64,000 bases of DNA from an uncultured Spirochaetales bacterium (GTDB lineage: Bacteria > Spirochaetota > Spirochaetia > Sphaerochaetales > Sphaerochaetaceae). Within the stretch, counting starts at the first letter, position 1. Each line of letters starts with the position of its first letter. The stretch spans positions 1-64,000 of the forward strand of contig CALXYO010000011.1 in the NCBI GenBank assembly GCA_944393005.1, written 5' to 3'. A model generated the notes under the pieces. That model saw only the letters and a list, made by a program, of their open reading frames with translations, did not search any database and was not told the DNA's origin. The position numbers and the translations under genes are program-made. Shown piece after piece: positions 42,927 to 52,102 of this stretch.

Positions 42927-43987
42927 ACCTTTCCTCCTGCAAGAATCTCCTCAAGAGCAGTTATGAGACTGTCGCATTCACTGCGGCTTCCGACTGTTAT
43001 GCGCAGACATCCTCCGCAGTGCAGCTGGCTGCTCCTGTCCCTGACTGCTATGCCTTTTTTCTTTAGTTCACGATATACATACCCGGGATCAGCAAACTGT
43101 GCAAGAAAGAAATTGGCATCACTTCTCCTGACATCAAGCACACCGTCAATGCGGCGGAGACTTTCCATGAGGTAGCCTCTGTTTGCCTTTATTGCGGCAA
43201 CACGCTCTGTGAATGATGCTGTACGTGAAAGAACCTTTACGGCTTCCTCTGCTGCCGGACGGCTTATGTTATACGGGTACTTCACATCATAAAAAGCAGA
43301 CAGAATCTCACTTGCCGCCATCATTATTCCTATCCTGCAGCCTGCCGCAGCCCAGGCCTTCGACATTGTCCTCAGAACGACAATCCTTTCATTTGCCTTC
43401 ACATCCTCAGGTGTGAAGGCACCCTGCATGGCGAAATCAATGTAGGCCTGGTCCACAACGCTTATTCCTTCGTTGATGGATGCAAGGCGCAGTATTGTGC
43501 TCTTGTCAAGAAGATTGCCGCTCGGGTTATTCGGTGAGCAGAAGAATGTGAGCTTTGGTCTGTACTGTCTTATCATGCTTTCAGCTTCGCTTCCGCATAT
43601 TGAGAAATCCTCATTCAGAGGACAGGAGATGACCCTGACATCGTTTATCGATGCCAGCACAGCATATTCTCCGTATGTCGGAGGAAACACAAGCACACAG
43701 TCTTTTCCGGGAGTGCAGAAAATCCTGAAAAGCACATCTATGAGCTCGTCAGATCCATTGCCTGCCGCAATCATGTCCTCCGGGAGACCGAAAGCTGAAG
43801 ATGCTGCCCTGATGATACTCCTGTTTGCGCTGTCCGGGTAACGGTTGATGCCTTCACAGTCATCCAGCGGGGCATAATTCTCATTTGCATCAAGATAGAC
43901 AGACAGGTCTGGTCCGGCCTCATCACGTGCACACTTGTAAGGCTCAAGAGTGCGGATGTTCTCTCTCATCAGATTCCGTACACTCAT
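42923..43987 (-). CDS. hisC: Histidinol-phosphate aminotransferase
   Basis: The 354-residue fold-type I PLP enzyme has GNGSDELIDVLFRIF, FCSPNNPSGN, VDQAYIDF and the PLP-binding Lys in RTMSKAWAAAGCRIG. It moves an amino group from glutamate to imidazole acetol phosphate. It overlaps hisD and hisB by 4 bp each, as in a tightly coupled operon. Confidence 0.95.
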   Translation of the reverse strand: MSVRNLMRENIRTLEPYKCARDEAGPDLSVYLDANENYAPLDDCEGINRYPDSANRSIIRAASSAFGLPEDMIAAGNGSDELIDVLFRIFCTPGKDCVLVFPPTYGEYAVLASINDVRVISCPLNEDFSICGSEAESMIRQYRPKLTFFCSPNNPSGNLLDKSTILRLASINEGISVVDQAYIDFAMQGAFTPEDVKANERIVVLRTMSKAWAAAGCRIGIMMAASEILSAFYDVKYPYNISRPAAEEAVKVLSRTASFTERVAAIKANRGYLMESLRRIDGVLDVRRSDANFFLAQFADPGYVYRELKKKGIAVRDRSSQLHCGGCLRITVGSRSECDSLITALEEILAGGKV

Positions 43988-45276
43988 TTCAGCCTCACCT
44001 TCACAGCCTGGCTGTGCGCCATCAGATCTTCCGCCTCTGCCATCGTCACAACCGCATCAGAGAGAGAGCGCAGTCCTTCCTCCGTCAGCTCCTGCATGGT
44101 TATTTTCTTGATAAAGCTGTCAAGCGAGACCCCGGATGAACTGCGGGCCCAGGCTGAAGTCGGAAGTGTATGGTTCGTTCCGGATGCGTAGTCTCCGGCA
44201 CTTTCAGGAGAATACGGGCCGAGGAATACGGAACCGGCACTCTCAACACGGGATGCAAGCGAACGGTAATTCCGGCAGTTGAGGATCAGATGTTCAGGAG
44301 CATACTCGTTCACGATCCTCATGAGCTTGTCATCATCATGCACGGCTATCGCACATGAATGGGAAAGACTTGGCAGCATGTATTCATGCCGTCCGAGAAT
44401 GGCGATCTGATCATCAAGGGCAGCCTCTACTTTTCCATATATTTTCTCTGCTTCCTTCTCATCCTCAGCCCTGATCATGAGGATAACCTGGCTGTCACGT
44501 CCGTGCTCGGCCTGGGAAAGCAGATCGCATGCCACATAGACAGGATCGGAAGAAGCGTCGCACACAACCATGACCTCACTCGGACCTGCCAGCATATCTA
44601 TCGCACAGAAGGAAGAGATAATGCTTTTCGCAAATGTGACATAGCGGTTTCCAGGTCCGAAAATCTTGTCTACCTTTTTGATTGTCTGAGTACCGTATGC
44701 CATTGCCGCTATCGCCTGCGCACCGCCGAGCTTCAGCACATTGTCAACGCCGCAACGCCGTGCGGCATAAAGGACTGCAGGATTTACGCGTTCTTCCTTC
44801 GCAGGAGTTGCCAGCGTCAGTGAGCCGCAGCCGGCAGCTCTTGCGGGGATGGCAAGCATGAGAACAGTTGAGAAAAGAGGTGCGGTTCCGCCAGGAACGT
44901 AAAGTCCGACTCTGGAAACCGGCACGATTTTTCTCCAGCATCTGACACCATTCATTGTCTCAACACACTCTCCCTGAGGCTTCTGGACCTCATGGAAGGC
45001 AAGAATATTACGGTATGCAATCTCAATCGCATCCTTGAGGCGCTGCGGCACAAGGGCTTCAGCCTCATCGAACTCATCTTCACTTACATAGAAGCTGTCA
45101 AGACGACAAGAGTCAAAGCGCTCCTCATATTCCCTCAGGGCATCATCACCTCTTGTCCTCACATCTTCAAGAATCTCACACACGCTGTTTCTGAGGTTCT
45201 CATCATCGGAAAGCTTCCTTTCCAGAAGAAGACGGTATTCACTTTCATCGGGATCGGCATAATATTTCAGATACAT
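43984..45276 (-). CDS. hisD: Histidinol dehydrogenase
   Basis: The 430-residue enzyme has VGLYVPGGTAPLFSTVLM, KIFGPGNRYVTFAK, DMLAGPSEVMVVCD, DLLSQAEHGRDSQ and EYAPEHLIL, which supply the zinc and NAD-binding residues and the catalytic Glu-His pair. It oxidises histidinol in two steps to histidine. It lies 14 nt after hisG and overlaps hisC. Confidence 0.97.
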   Translation of the reverse strand: MYLKYYADPDESEYRLLLERKLSDDENLRNSVCEILEDVRTRGDDALREYEERFDSCRLDSFYVSEDEFDEAEALVPQRLKDAIEIAYRNILAFHEVQKPQGECVETMNGVRCWRKIVPVSRVGLYVPGGTAPLFSTVLMLAIPARAAGCGSLTLATPAKEERVNPAVLYAARRCGVDNVLKLGGAQAIAAMAYGTQTIKKVDKIFGPGNRYVTFAKSIISSFCAIDMLAGPSEVMVVCDASSDPVYVACDLLSQAEHGRDSQVILMIRAEDEKEAEKIYGKVEAALDDQIAILGRHEYMLPSLSHSCAIAVHDDDKLMRIVNEYAPEHLILNCRNYRSLASRVESAGSVFLGPYSPESAGDYASGTNHTLPTSAWARSSSGVSLDSFIKKITMQELTEEGLRSLSDAVVTMAEAEDLMAHSQAVKVRLK

Positions 45277-45290
45277 ACACTTTCCTCCTT

Positions 45291-46163
45291 TCAGTCCGAC
45301 ATCTTCTCGATCGGCATTACAAGGATACCCTCCGCTCCAAGATTCCTCAGATCCTCGAACACACTCCAGAAACGGTCCTCACTGACCACTGACTGTACTG
45401 ATACCCAGTCCTTGTCAAGCAAAGGCGTCACGGTCGGACTCTTCATACCCCCTATTATTCTGGCGGCTTCGTCAAGCTTGACGGAAGGAAGGTTGAAAAG
45501 CACGTATTTTTTCTTTTTGGCATTGTTCACCGTGTCCATGCGGACCAGAAGACGGTCAAGGATTGATTTTTTTTCAATCTCGCAGCCAAAATCCTTCCTT
45601 GCGATCATCACTGCCGATGTGCGGTATATTTCCTCAACCTCCCTGAGACCGTTCATCTTGAGCGTCGTGCCGGTGCTGACAAGATCACATATGCAGTCGG
45701 CAATGCCGATTGCCGGAGTGATCTCCACACTGCCTGAGACAGTCACGAGACTTGCACTGACTCCGTTCTTTTCCAGTATGGAGGAAAGAATGCGGGGATA
45801 TGATGTTGCGATTCTCCTTCCTTCAAGACATTTGAGGGAAGTATATGTGAAATCAACAGGGACCGCGATTGACAGACGGCATGATGCGAAACCCAGATCA
45901 CGCACCACATCAAGAGCATAGCCCGATTCATCCAGTTCGTTCCGTCCCACGATGCCGATGTCCGCTACATTGTCATAGACATATGTCGGGATATCATCAT
46001 CGCGGACGAAAATGAAGTCCAGGGGAAAATTGGACGCCGAAGATCTCAGCACTCTCTCATCCGTCTGGAAATCAATACCGCAGGAGCGGATTATACCAAG
46101 GCTTTTCTCTGAAAGACGTCCGCTTTTCTGAATTGCAATCCTGAGTCTTTTTTCCTCACACAT
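45291..46163 (-). CDS. hisG: ATP phosphoribosyltransferase, long form
   Basis: The 290 residues match HisG-L: RIAIQKSGRLSEKSLGII, the PRPP-binding DLVSTGTTLKMNGLREVE, and a C-terminal regulatory ACT-like domain of about 80 residues that senses histidine. It starts the pathway and does not need HisZ. GGGAGG stands before the ATG, immediately after the leader terminator, so its expression depends on read-through of the attenuator. Confidence 0.96.
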   Translation of the reverse strand: MCEEKRLRIAIQKSGRLSEKSLGIIRSCGIDFQTDERVLRSSASNFPLDFIFVRDDDIPTYVYDNVADIGIVGRNELDESGYALDVVRDLGFASCRLSIAVPVDFTYTSLKCLEGRRIATSYPRILSSILEKNGVSASLVTVSGSVEITPAIGIADCICDLVSTGTTLKMNGLREVEEIYRTSAVMIARKDFGCEIEKKSILDRLLVRMDTVNNAKKKKYVLFNLPSVKLDEAARIIGGMKSPTVTPLLDKDWVSVQSVVSEDRFWSVFEDLRNLGAEGILVMPIEKMSD

Positions 46164-46177
46164 ACATTCCTCCCGGT

Positions 46178-46207
46178 AAAAAAAATCCCTCGCGGCGAGA
46201 CGAGGGA
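46178..46207 (-). terminator. his operon attenuator terminator
   Basis: On the minus strand tccctcg and cgaggga form a 7-bp stem with an 8-nt loop, followed by eight T residues (46185-46178). It lies between the His leader peptide and hisG, as in attenuation control. Confidence 0.85.
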
Positions 46208-46245
46208 GTCAGTGTACAACAGAACCTGCCGTGCCATATTGTCAG

Positions 46246-46290
46246 CTATAATCCATGGTGATGGTGGTGCAGTCCTGTCATTTCTTTCAT
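46246..46290 (-). CDS. hisL: his operon leader peptide
   Basis: This 14-codon ORF reads MKEMTGLHHHHHGL, with five consecutive His codons (CAC CAC CAT CAC CAT), and ends with TAG. It lies between a promoter and a rho-independent terminator upstream of hisG. When charged tRNA-His is scarce, the ribosome would stall here and the terminator would not form. The nearest purine-rich site (AAGGAG, 46305-46310) is 14 nt away, which is long. Too short for standard gene finding. Confidence 0.88.
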   Translation of the reverse strand: MKEMTGLHHHHHGL

Positions 46291-46325
46291 ATTCAGATAT
46301 GTTTCTCCTTAGGCTGGATAGCACC

Positions 46326-46355
46326 ATCATAAAGAAATAGCGCTCAGACCGTCAA
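46326..46355 (-). promoter_or_regulatory. his operon promoter
   Basis: TTGACG (46350-46355) and TATGAT (46326-46331) on the minus strand are 18 nt apart; the transcript would begin about 30 nt before the leader peptide. Confidence 0.6.
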
Positions 46356-46398
46356 GTGAAAAATTCATGAAATATGAATGAATATGCAGAAAAATGAA

Positions 46399-46992
46399 TT
46401 ACTGATCCTGATTTTCCCACTCAGTCTCAAATTCTTTTGACTGTGCGCTTATTTTCTTCTCAAAGGCCAGCATTTTTATTCCCCAGACAATCATCACGAT
46501 GGAGAGGAAAATCATGCACACGCCTATAACCGTGACCACAGCCGTACCAAGAAGTGAGGGGAAAATATACATGATGATGGAAAGGAGAAGTGAGATCACA
46601 GCACTGCTTCTGGCTCCGAAATTCTGCGTATACCCGCTTTTCTCCATCAGGTGAGCCTCGACAAACTGTGTCACAGACGATAGCAGCAGGTAGGTTGCAA
46701 CGGCATAACCGGCCCATGATGAGATCTGCACTCCGCTTGCAGTGATACCGAAACAGAGCACCAGTATACCGATTGCCAGACCGATAAGTATCCTGACGGT
46801 ATTGATCTTGAAAACAAGTGCGAATTTTCTCAGTGAAAGAGAAATGACAAGAGAATAAATACAGTCTATAACCGTATAAAGGCCAAATCCAATCACCGCC
46901 ACCTTGATAACAGTCGACGGACTTGTAAGAATGAAAATTCCCATGACGGACAGCAGTATTCCGCTGATTATCCACTGCCATTGTGCTCTCAT
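46399..46992 (-). CDS. HdeD/DUF308 membrane protein
   Basis: The 197 residues form six predicted membrane helices arranged as repeated pairs, for instance WIISGILLSVMGIFILTSP, VRILIGLAIGILVLCFGI and GTAVVTVIGVCMIFLSIVMI. This is the layout of DUF308 (HdeD-like) proteins, whose function is unclear outside acid resistance in enterobacteria. A short charged tail follows. It lies just upstream of the his promoter and on the same strand, but is not part of the operon. Confidence 0.82.
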   Translation of the reverse strand: MRAQWQWIISGILLSVMGIFILTSPSTVIKVAVIGFGLYTVIDCIYSLVISLSLRKFALVFKINTVRILIGLAIGILVLCFGITASGVQISSWAGYAVATYLLLSSVTQFVEAHLMEKSGYTQNFGARSSAVISLLLSIIMYIFPSLLGTAVVTVIGVCMIFLSIVMIVWGIKMLAFEKKISAQSKEFETEWENQDQ

Positions 46993-47040
46993 GAATTTCC
47001 TCCTATTGCATTAAATTTCAGGCCGTTCTAAATTTGTCTC

Positions 47041-47751
47041 ATGCTGAATTACAAATTCCTCCTTCTTGATGCAGACGGAACGTTCCTGAACTTCGCTCTC
47101 ACAGAAAAGATAGCATTAGATCTGCTCTTTGACCACTACAATCTCACTCATGATGAGGAGACCTTCTCCTCTTATGAGGAAGGAAACCGCCTGTGCTGGC
47201 GGGAATTTGAGCAGGGAATCATCTCAATGGATGAGCTCAAGGTGAAAAGATTTTCCCTTTTCTTCGCAAAAGAGGGACTGCATTTTGATCCGTCAGAAGC
47301 CAACAGGCTGTATGTGCACTACCTTGCATCCAACGGTCATTACATAAGCGGAGCGGAAGATGTTCTGAAAAGACTGAGTCATGATTACACTCTTGAAGTC
47401 ATCACAAACGGAATCGCCAGTGTACAGAGAGGACGTCTTGATGCCCTTGGCGCATCAAAGTATTTCGATCACATCATAATAAGCGAGGAAATAGGATGCC
47501 AGAAACCCTCAGCAGCTTTCTTTGAAAAGACTCTTGAAATAATCCACGCGGCAAAGGACGAATGCCTCATCATAGGGGACAGTCTCACTTCTGACATAAA
47601 AGGCGGAATAGAAAGCGGCATAGACACCTGCTATCTGCATCTGGGAAAGGATCCCGGCATTTCTGACACCAGGATAAAATACCACGCATCAAGCTACAGC
47701 GAGCTGCTTTCAATCATCTACGCTGACCAGGTCGATATCGAAAATAAGTAG
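47041..47751 (+). CDS. HAD hydrolase, YjjG-like nucleotidase
   Basis: The 236-residue protein has motif I FLLLDADGTFLNF, motif II EVITNG, the Lys in CQKPSAAFF, and motif IV LIIGDSLTSDIKGGIESGID. The order and cap size fit the YjjG group of pyrimidine nucleotidases that hydrolyse non-canonical nucleotides. Assignment to this group rather than to another HAD phosphatase is tentative. Its 3' end overlaps the convergent FKBP gene by 42 bp. Confidence 0.85.
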   Translation: MLNYKFLLLDADGTFLNFALTEKIALDLLFDHYNLTHDEETFSSYEEGNRLCWREFEQGIISMDELKVKRFSLFFAKEGLHFDPSEANRLYVHYLASNGHYISGAEDVLKRLSHDYTLEVITNGIASVQRGRLDALGASKYFDHIIISEEIGCQKPSAAFFEKTLEIIHAAKDECLIIGDSLTSDIKGGIESGIDTCYLHLGKDPGISDTRIKYHASSYSELLSIIYADQVDIENK

Positions 47752-48453
47752 CTCATTGGGCCCGATATTCCCGTTCCCGTATGGTCCATATCCCTGGGAT
47801 GGATGAATCCAGGCCCTGACCTTCTCTCCTTCACTCATATGAGTCAGCACCGAGACAAAGCCCGGTATGGTTGAGGAAAGGTCCACAGTGTATGTCCGGT
47901 TTGCCGGCGTACCTGAGCTGTAGCCGTCAAGAGTTACCAGCTGGTAGCTTATAGTGACTGAAGAGTCCGCAGAAGGCATGAGGCCGCCCTCATTTCCTCT
48001 TCGCAGCACTTCATACTGCACCTGTGGAGACAATGACACCACACTGCTGCGGCTTCCGTTTGTCTCAAGATAATTCTCAGCCCGTTCAAGATTGCTGCTG
48101 CTTATATCATTGTAGGCAGCTTCCGCCCTCTTGAATATCTCTTCCTGGAAGCTTGCGAGGATATCTTCCATTTCCGCATCCGTATACAGACTGGTGCCAT
48201 GTGCCGCATCGTATGTCCCCAGAGTAATATACAGAGGATCGGCATTCTCAACCCCCTGGCTCAGAGCCTGTGCAAGCTTGTAGCCGAACACATATGCGAA
48301 CTTGTCATCAAGGCTTTCAGGAGGAGCAGATGCAGTCAGCGCATCTTCATCAATCCGTAATTCCGGGACGGAACCGGTCTCATCCCGGTGCGAACATGAG
48401 AGACAGAGAACAAGACACAACACAAACACAAGTGAAGATACGGCTCTTCTCAT
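47710..48453 (-). CDS. FKBP-type peptidyl-prolyl isomerase lipoprotein
   Basis: A lipoprotein signal (VLCLVLCLSC) puts the 247-residue protein at the periplasmic face of a membrane. An FKBP_N-like helical dimer part (FAYVFGYKLAQALSQG) precedes the FKBP domain at the C-terminus (VTISYQLVTLDGY, GEKVRAWIHPSQGYGPYG, LLIFDIDLVSV). It would fold secreted proteins such as the barrel proteins seen here. The convergent overlap of 42 bp with the HAD gene is unusual but both frames are well supported. Confidence 0.86.
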   Translation of the reverse strand: MRRAVSSLVFVLCLVLCLSCSHRDETGSVPELRIDEDALTASAPPESLDDKFAYVFGYKLAQALSQGVENADPLYITLGTYDAAHGTSLYTDAEMEDILASFQEEIFKRAEAAYNDISSSNLERAENYLETNGSRSSVVSLSPQVQYEVLRRGNEGGLMPSADSSVTISYQLVTLDGYSSGTPANRTYTVDLSSTIPGFVSVLTHMSEGEKVRAWIHPSQGYGPYGNGNIGPNELLIFDIDLVSVDD

Positions 48454-48523
48454 TCTTTAATTCCCCTTTCTCTCTCCTGAAAAATAATATTACAAACAGA
48501 TAACGCCGCAGTCAAATAATTCA

Positions 48524-49030
48524 TTATATGAGTCTTCCCCCGTGTGCATCATAAAGACATATTGACGGGAAATCCTCCACCTCAAGTTCAAGCAGGGCCT
48601 CAGGTCCCAGTTCGCGATAAGCGATGATCCTGCTGCTTTTTATGCATGACGCGTAAAGCGCCCCGCAGCCGCCGTATGTGTAAAGATAAACCCCGTGGAA
48701 GCGGATGCAGGCTTCCTGAACGGCAGCACTGCGCGGTCCCTTTCCGATCATCACGCGCAGTCCTGCTTCAAGCAGAAGCGGAGAATACGGATCCATACGG
48801 GCGGATGTGGTCGGGCCTGCCGCACCTGTCACATATCCATCGGGAGCAGGACTCGGCCCCATATAATAAACAGCATTGCCTTCAAAGGGAAAGGGAGGAT
48901 TGTCAAGACATGTGACAAGCCTCTTATGGACCTGATCGCGTCCTACATACATGCGGCCGGAAATAATCACTTCATCTCCGGCTCTCATATTTTCAAGGGC
49001 ATTTTTACCATATGGAAGCTCAAGTCTCAT
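48524..49030 (-). CDS. Class I fumarase beta subunit
   Basis: The 168 residues match the C-terminal swivelling domain of Fe-S fumarases and tartrate dehydratases: LRAGDEVIISGRMYVGRDQVHKRL-like start, YYMGPSPAP, GAAGPTTSARMD and IGKGP. It overlaps the alpha subunit gene by 4 bp. Together they interconvert fumarate and malate; tartrate dehydratase is the alternative. Confidence 0.9.
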   Translation of the reverse strand: MRLELPYGKNALENMRAGDEVIISGRMYVGRDQVHKRLVTCLDNPPFPFEGNAVYYMGPSPAPDGYVTGAAGPTTSARMDPYSPLLLEAGLRVMIGKGPRSAAVQEACIRFHGVYLYTYGGCGALYASCIKSSRIIAYRELGPEALLELEVEDFPSICLYDAHGGRLI

Positions 49031-49869
49031 AGCACCTCCTCATCCCTTATGCTTATGAATGCCTTTCTGTCAACCCAGCAGTTTACGGACAGTGCGACAG
49101 GAAGTCCTGCTATATGTGTCGGATACGTCTCGATTGCAACTGAGAGACAAGTATTGTTTCCTCCAAGTCCCCCGGCGCCGATACCGAGCCCGTTCACCTC
49201 ACTGAGGAGCCTTTCCTCAAGGCGCATGTATCTTTCGTCTTTATTGTGTTCATCCGCCTTTCTTATAAGGGCCTTCTTGCTGAGGATGGCAGCCTTGTCC
49301 ATAGTGCCGCCGACACCAACTCCAAGAAACATCGGCGGACATGGTTTTCCGCCTGCCGCCCTGACCATATCCAGCACGGCAGAAACCACTCCGTCTTCCC
49401 CGTCAGTCGGTCTTATCATGCGCACGGATGAACAGTTCTCCGAGCCGAAGCCTTTCAGGAGGAAGGCTATCTCTGTCTCATCACCCCTGCCTCTCTCCCA
49501 GTTTATGATAACAGGAAGGTTTGTCCCGGTGTTGTTCCTGTCGTAAACAGGATCGTCAACGACACTTCTCCTGTAGAAAGCCTTCTGTGCCGCTCCCGCA
49601 CAGCCGAGGTTTATCTCATTCTCAAGGACGGAAAGCGGAATGCGGCAGTTTTCGGCCAGTGTGACATAACAGTAGAACATGCCACAGTCCTGGCACAGAG
49701 GAAGCCTGCCCTCTCCCGCTATTCGTATGTTCTCGATTATATGGGAAAGCACCTTACGGGCATACACGTTTTCCTCTCTCTCATATGCCTTTCTTATAAG
49801 TGCCTCGCAGTCGGGAGGAAGAATCCTCACAGCCTTCATGAGTTCTTTTTCAATTCTGTCTCTCAGCAA
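49027..49869 (-). CDS. Class I fumarase alpha subunit
   Basis: The 280-residue protein carries the 4Fe-4S domain: PLCQDCGMFYCYV, NTGTNLPVI, ENCSSVRMIRPTDG, AGGKPCPPMFLGVGVGG and GGNNTCLSVAIETYPTH. Cys63-, Cys179- and Cys253-type ligands are all present. The start is TTG with AGGAG 7 nt before. It forms the enzyme with the beta subunit in a two-gene unit behind the patatin gene. Confidence 0.9.
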   Translation of the reverse strand: MLRDRIEKELMKAVRILPPDCEALIRKAYEREENVYARKVLSHIIENIRIAGEGRLPLCQDCGMFYCYVTLAENCRIPLSVLENEINLGCAGAAQKAFYRRSVVDDPVYDRNNTGTNLPVIINWERGRGDETEIAFLLKGFGSENCSSVRMIRPTDGEDGVVSAVLDMVRAAGGKPCPPMFLGVGVGGTMDKAAILSKKALIRKADEHNKDERYMRLEERLLSEVNGLGIGAGGLGGNNTCLSVAIETYPTHIAGLPVALSVNCWVDRKAFISIRDEEVL

Positions 49870-49882
49870 ACCGGATCTCCTT

Positions 49883-52102
49883 TCACATAAGTGCTATTTC
49901 CAAAGAAGCCTTACCTGTAAATGAAATATGAATTCTGACATTAATGTCCCCGAAGTCAGTCTTGTATCCGCTCTCAAGGCTCACGCCGTATTCCATGCTG
50001 TCAATTGATGAAAAAGGAATCATCGATGTGTTCAGCTTTCCATCCGGAGAGACATCATCATCCCCGTTGAGCCCTTCCACAAACAATCCTGCGCCGAAAT
50101 AGAAACCGTCTCCCTGAGCAAACGGGTAATACCTGTATGTCACATCAGCCCAGACATAGTCACCGGAAATCCGTCCGAAGGGATCTACCCTGTAACTTGA
50201 AAGCAGCTCCTGCGGCATGCGGGAGGAGAATGCGGACAGATCGAGAAAAAGGAAATGTGAAGCACTGTCAGCAAGGCGTATCACGGAAGAGAAGTCAGAA
50301 AGGATGTCATAGCGCATCCTTCCGTCAAAACCCACGCCTGCGGACAGCCGCAGGTCATATCCTGATTCGCTGATGCTCTCAAGCATGCGCCCGTCAAAAT
50401 GATACGATGCCCTCAGCACGGCAATATTCTTGTAATCATCTTCCCATATTCGTGTCTGCTTTATATCAGTATGTATACTGCCTGCGATCTTTCCGAAATA
50501 ATAGAAATCATATTCAAGTCCTAAATCGAATCTCTGGCTTCTGCCCCTCAGAAGGACAAGGTTAAGACCGGCCCCCGCATTCCAGTCCCTTGAAGGATAG
50601 CGGTTGACATAGTTCCTGTCCGAGATCGCGGAGAAACCGCCGAAACCGGCATGCACTGACGCATCAATGCCTGAAGAACTTCCCGTCTGGTAGTAAAGAG
50701 AGAGAGAAAGCATATTCTGCTGTCCTATCCTGACTGCCGGCGTAACGCAGAGACTGTCAAACCAGAAATCGAATGAAAGCGAAAGATCAGGATTGAAAAC
50801 TCCTTTCCAGACATTGTCAGAAAAATGCGCATAGGCATGAAAGCCGCCGGTGAGGCCGAGGCTCAGCGCACCTGTTGTTCCGGCATAATCGCGGCTTGTC
50901 ACATGGATCACACCGTCAACATATTTGTAATTCACGCTGAGGAGATTGACGATTTCCTTTATCTTGTTCAGCTGTCTGTCTATTTCCGCTATTGTCTCCT
51001 CATTGTATTCTCTTCCCTCAAAACGGTGGAAATACGGAGCAAAGCGTTCCAGCTTTTCCTCAAAGCTGAATGAATCTATCACAGGATAGTCAAGCTCGCT
51101 GTACATGATATCACGTTCAAGAGGAAGATAATCTGAAAGCTCAGCTTCAAGTCTGTCGAACAGCTCCTGATTTTCCTCAACGTATTTCTCTCCCGCCGCC
51201 AGGATACCTTCAGTGGAGTCAAAGGCGATGACGGAGAAACCTCCCGTATCGGGAAGCAGGAGATAATCCGCATCGGCATACTGTCTGCTTGTATTGATCT
51301 GTCCCCCGATAAGAAGATACTGCTCGAATGAACCTGAAAGGGTGTTCATCGCACCGCTTTCATCCGTGTATTCAAGCACGCTCTCATTCACATCCACCGC
51401 AATGATTATGTCGGCGCCCATGCTGCGGGCTAGATCAACCGGCATGTTGTTGTACATTCCACCGTCAACCACATATGTCCCGTCATCAAGCACCACGGAA
51501 GGGAATATCACAGGCATTGACATTGTCGCCCTGAGAGCTTCATAGAATGATCCTGATGAGAAGATTATGCCTTCTCCTGTCTTGTAATCGGTGCCTACTG
51601 TCCTGAAAGGTATCGGAAGCTTATCGAAATCGTCAAATGCCTCCGCCTTGGCAACCGCCTGATGGAGAAGCAGATTCACATGACTGTCGTCAAGGAATGA
51701 ATCTCTGGAGCCGAGTCCCTGTTCTGAAATCCCTATCGACAATGACCTGTCATAGAAGTTGTTGTAAGCCTTGGAAGGCAGAGGGGAATCTTCCTGGTTT
51801 ATGTTGAAAACGACATCGGAAAAGTCGGTATTCAGTATGAAAGTGTACATCTCCTCTGCCGTATATCCTGCGGCATACAGACCTCCGATAAGACCGCCCA
51901 TGCTGGTGCCGACAACAAGATCAGGAGTTATGCCGCGCCTTTCAAGCTCAGCAATCACTGGCACATGTGCAAACCCTCTGGCACCGCCCCCTGAGAGGAC
52001 CAGAGCGACCATAGGGCGTTCTCTTTCCTGCGCATAAAGCGGAGAGACTGTAATCAGCAGTGTCAGCACAGACAGCAGAAAAGAAAACACCTTTTTCTTC
52101 AT
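49883..52102 (-). CDS. Patatin-like phospholipase fused to a beta barrel (PlpD type)
   Basis: After a signal peptide ending PLYA-QERER, residues 30-220 form a patatin domain: oxyanion hole LVLSGGGARGFAHV, nucleophile in GTSMGG and Asp in YVVDGGMYNNMPVD. A POTRA-like linker (around 330-400) follows, then about 330 residues of barrel strands (LSLGLTGGFHAYAHF, LSLSFDFWFDSL) ending FTGKASLEIALM. This is the layout of type Vd autotransporters such as PlpD. It would cut phospholipids at the outer membrane or outside the cell. It overlaps fmt by 4 bp. Confidence 0.9.
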   Translation of the reverse strand: MKKKVFSFLLSVLTLLITVSPLYAQERERPMVALVLSGGGARGFAHVPVIAELERRGITPDLVVGTSMGGLIGGLYAAGYTAEEMYTFILNTDFSDVVFNINQEDSPLPSKAYNNFYDRSLSIGISEQGLGSRDSFLDDSHVNLLLHQAVAKAEAFDDFDKLPIPFRTVGTDYKTGEGIIFSSGSFYEALRATMSMPVIFPSVVLDDGTYVVDGGMYNNMPVDLARSMGADIIIAVDVNESVLEYTDESGAMNTLSGSFEQYLLIGGQINTSRQYADADYLLLPDTGGFSVIAFDSTEGILAAGEKYVEENQELFDRLEAELSDYLPLERDIMYSELDYPVIDSFSFEEKLERFAPYFHRFEGREYNEETIAEIDRQLNKIKEIVNLLSVNYKYVDGVIHVTSRDYAGTTGALSLGLTGGFHAYAHFSDNVWKGVFNPDLSLSFDFWFDSLCVTPAVRIGQQNMLSLSLYYQTGSSSGIDASVHAGFGGFSAISDRNYVNRYPSRDWNAGAGLNLVLLRGRSQRFDLGLEYDFYYFGKIAGSIHTDIKQTRIWEDDYKNIAVLRASYHFDGRMLESISESGYDLRLSAGVGFDGRMRYDILSDFSSVIRLADSASHFLFLDLSAFSSRMPQELLSSYRVDPFGRISGDYVWADVTYRYYPFAQGDGFYFGAGLFVEGLNGDDDVSPDGKLNTSMIPFSSIDSMEYGVSLESGYKTDFGDINVRIHISFTGKASLEIALM

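Noticed and set aside
46091..46330. 79-codon open frame overlapping the his leader and the hisG start
   Set aside because: It is a shadow of hisG and of the leader region in another frame; the leader peptide and attenuator explain the sequence.
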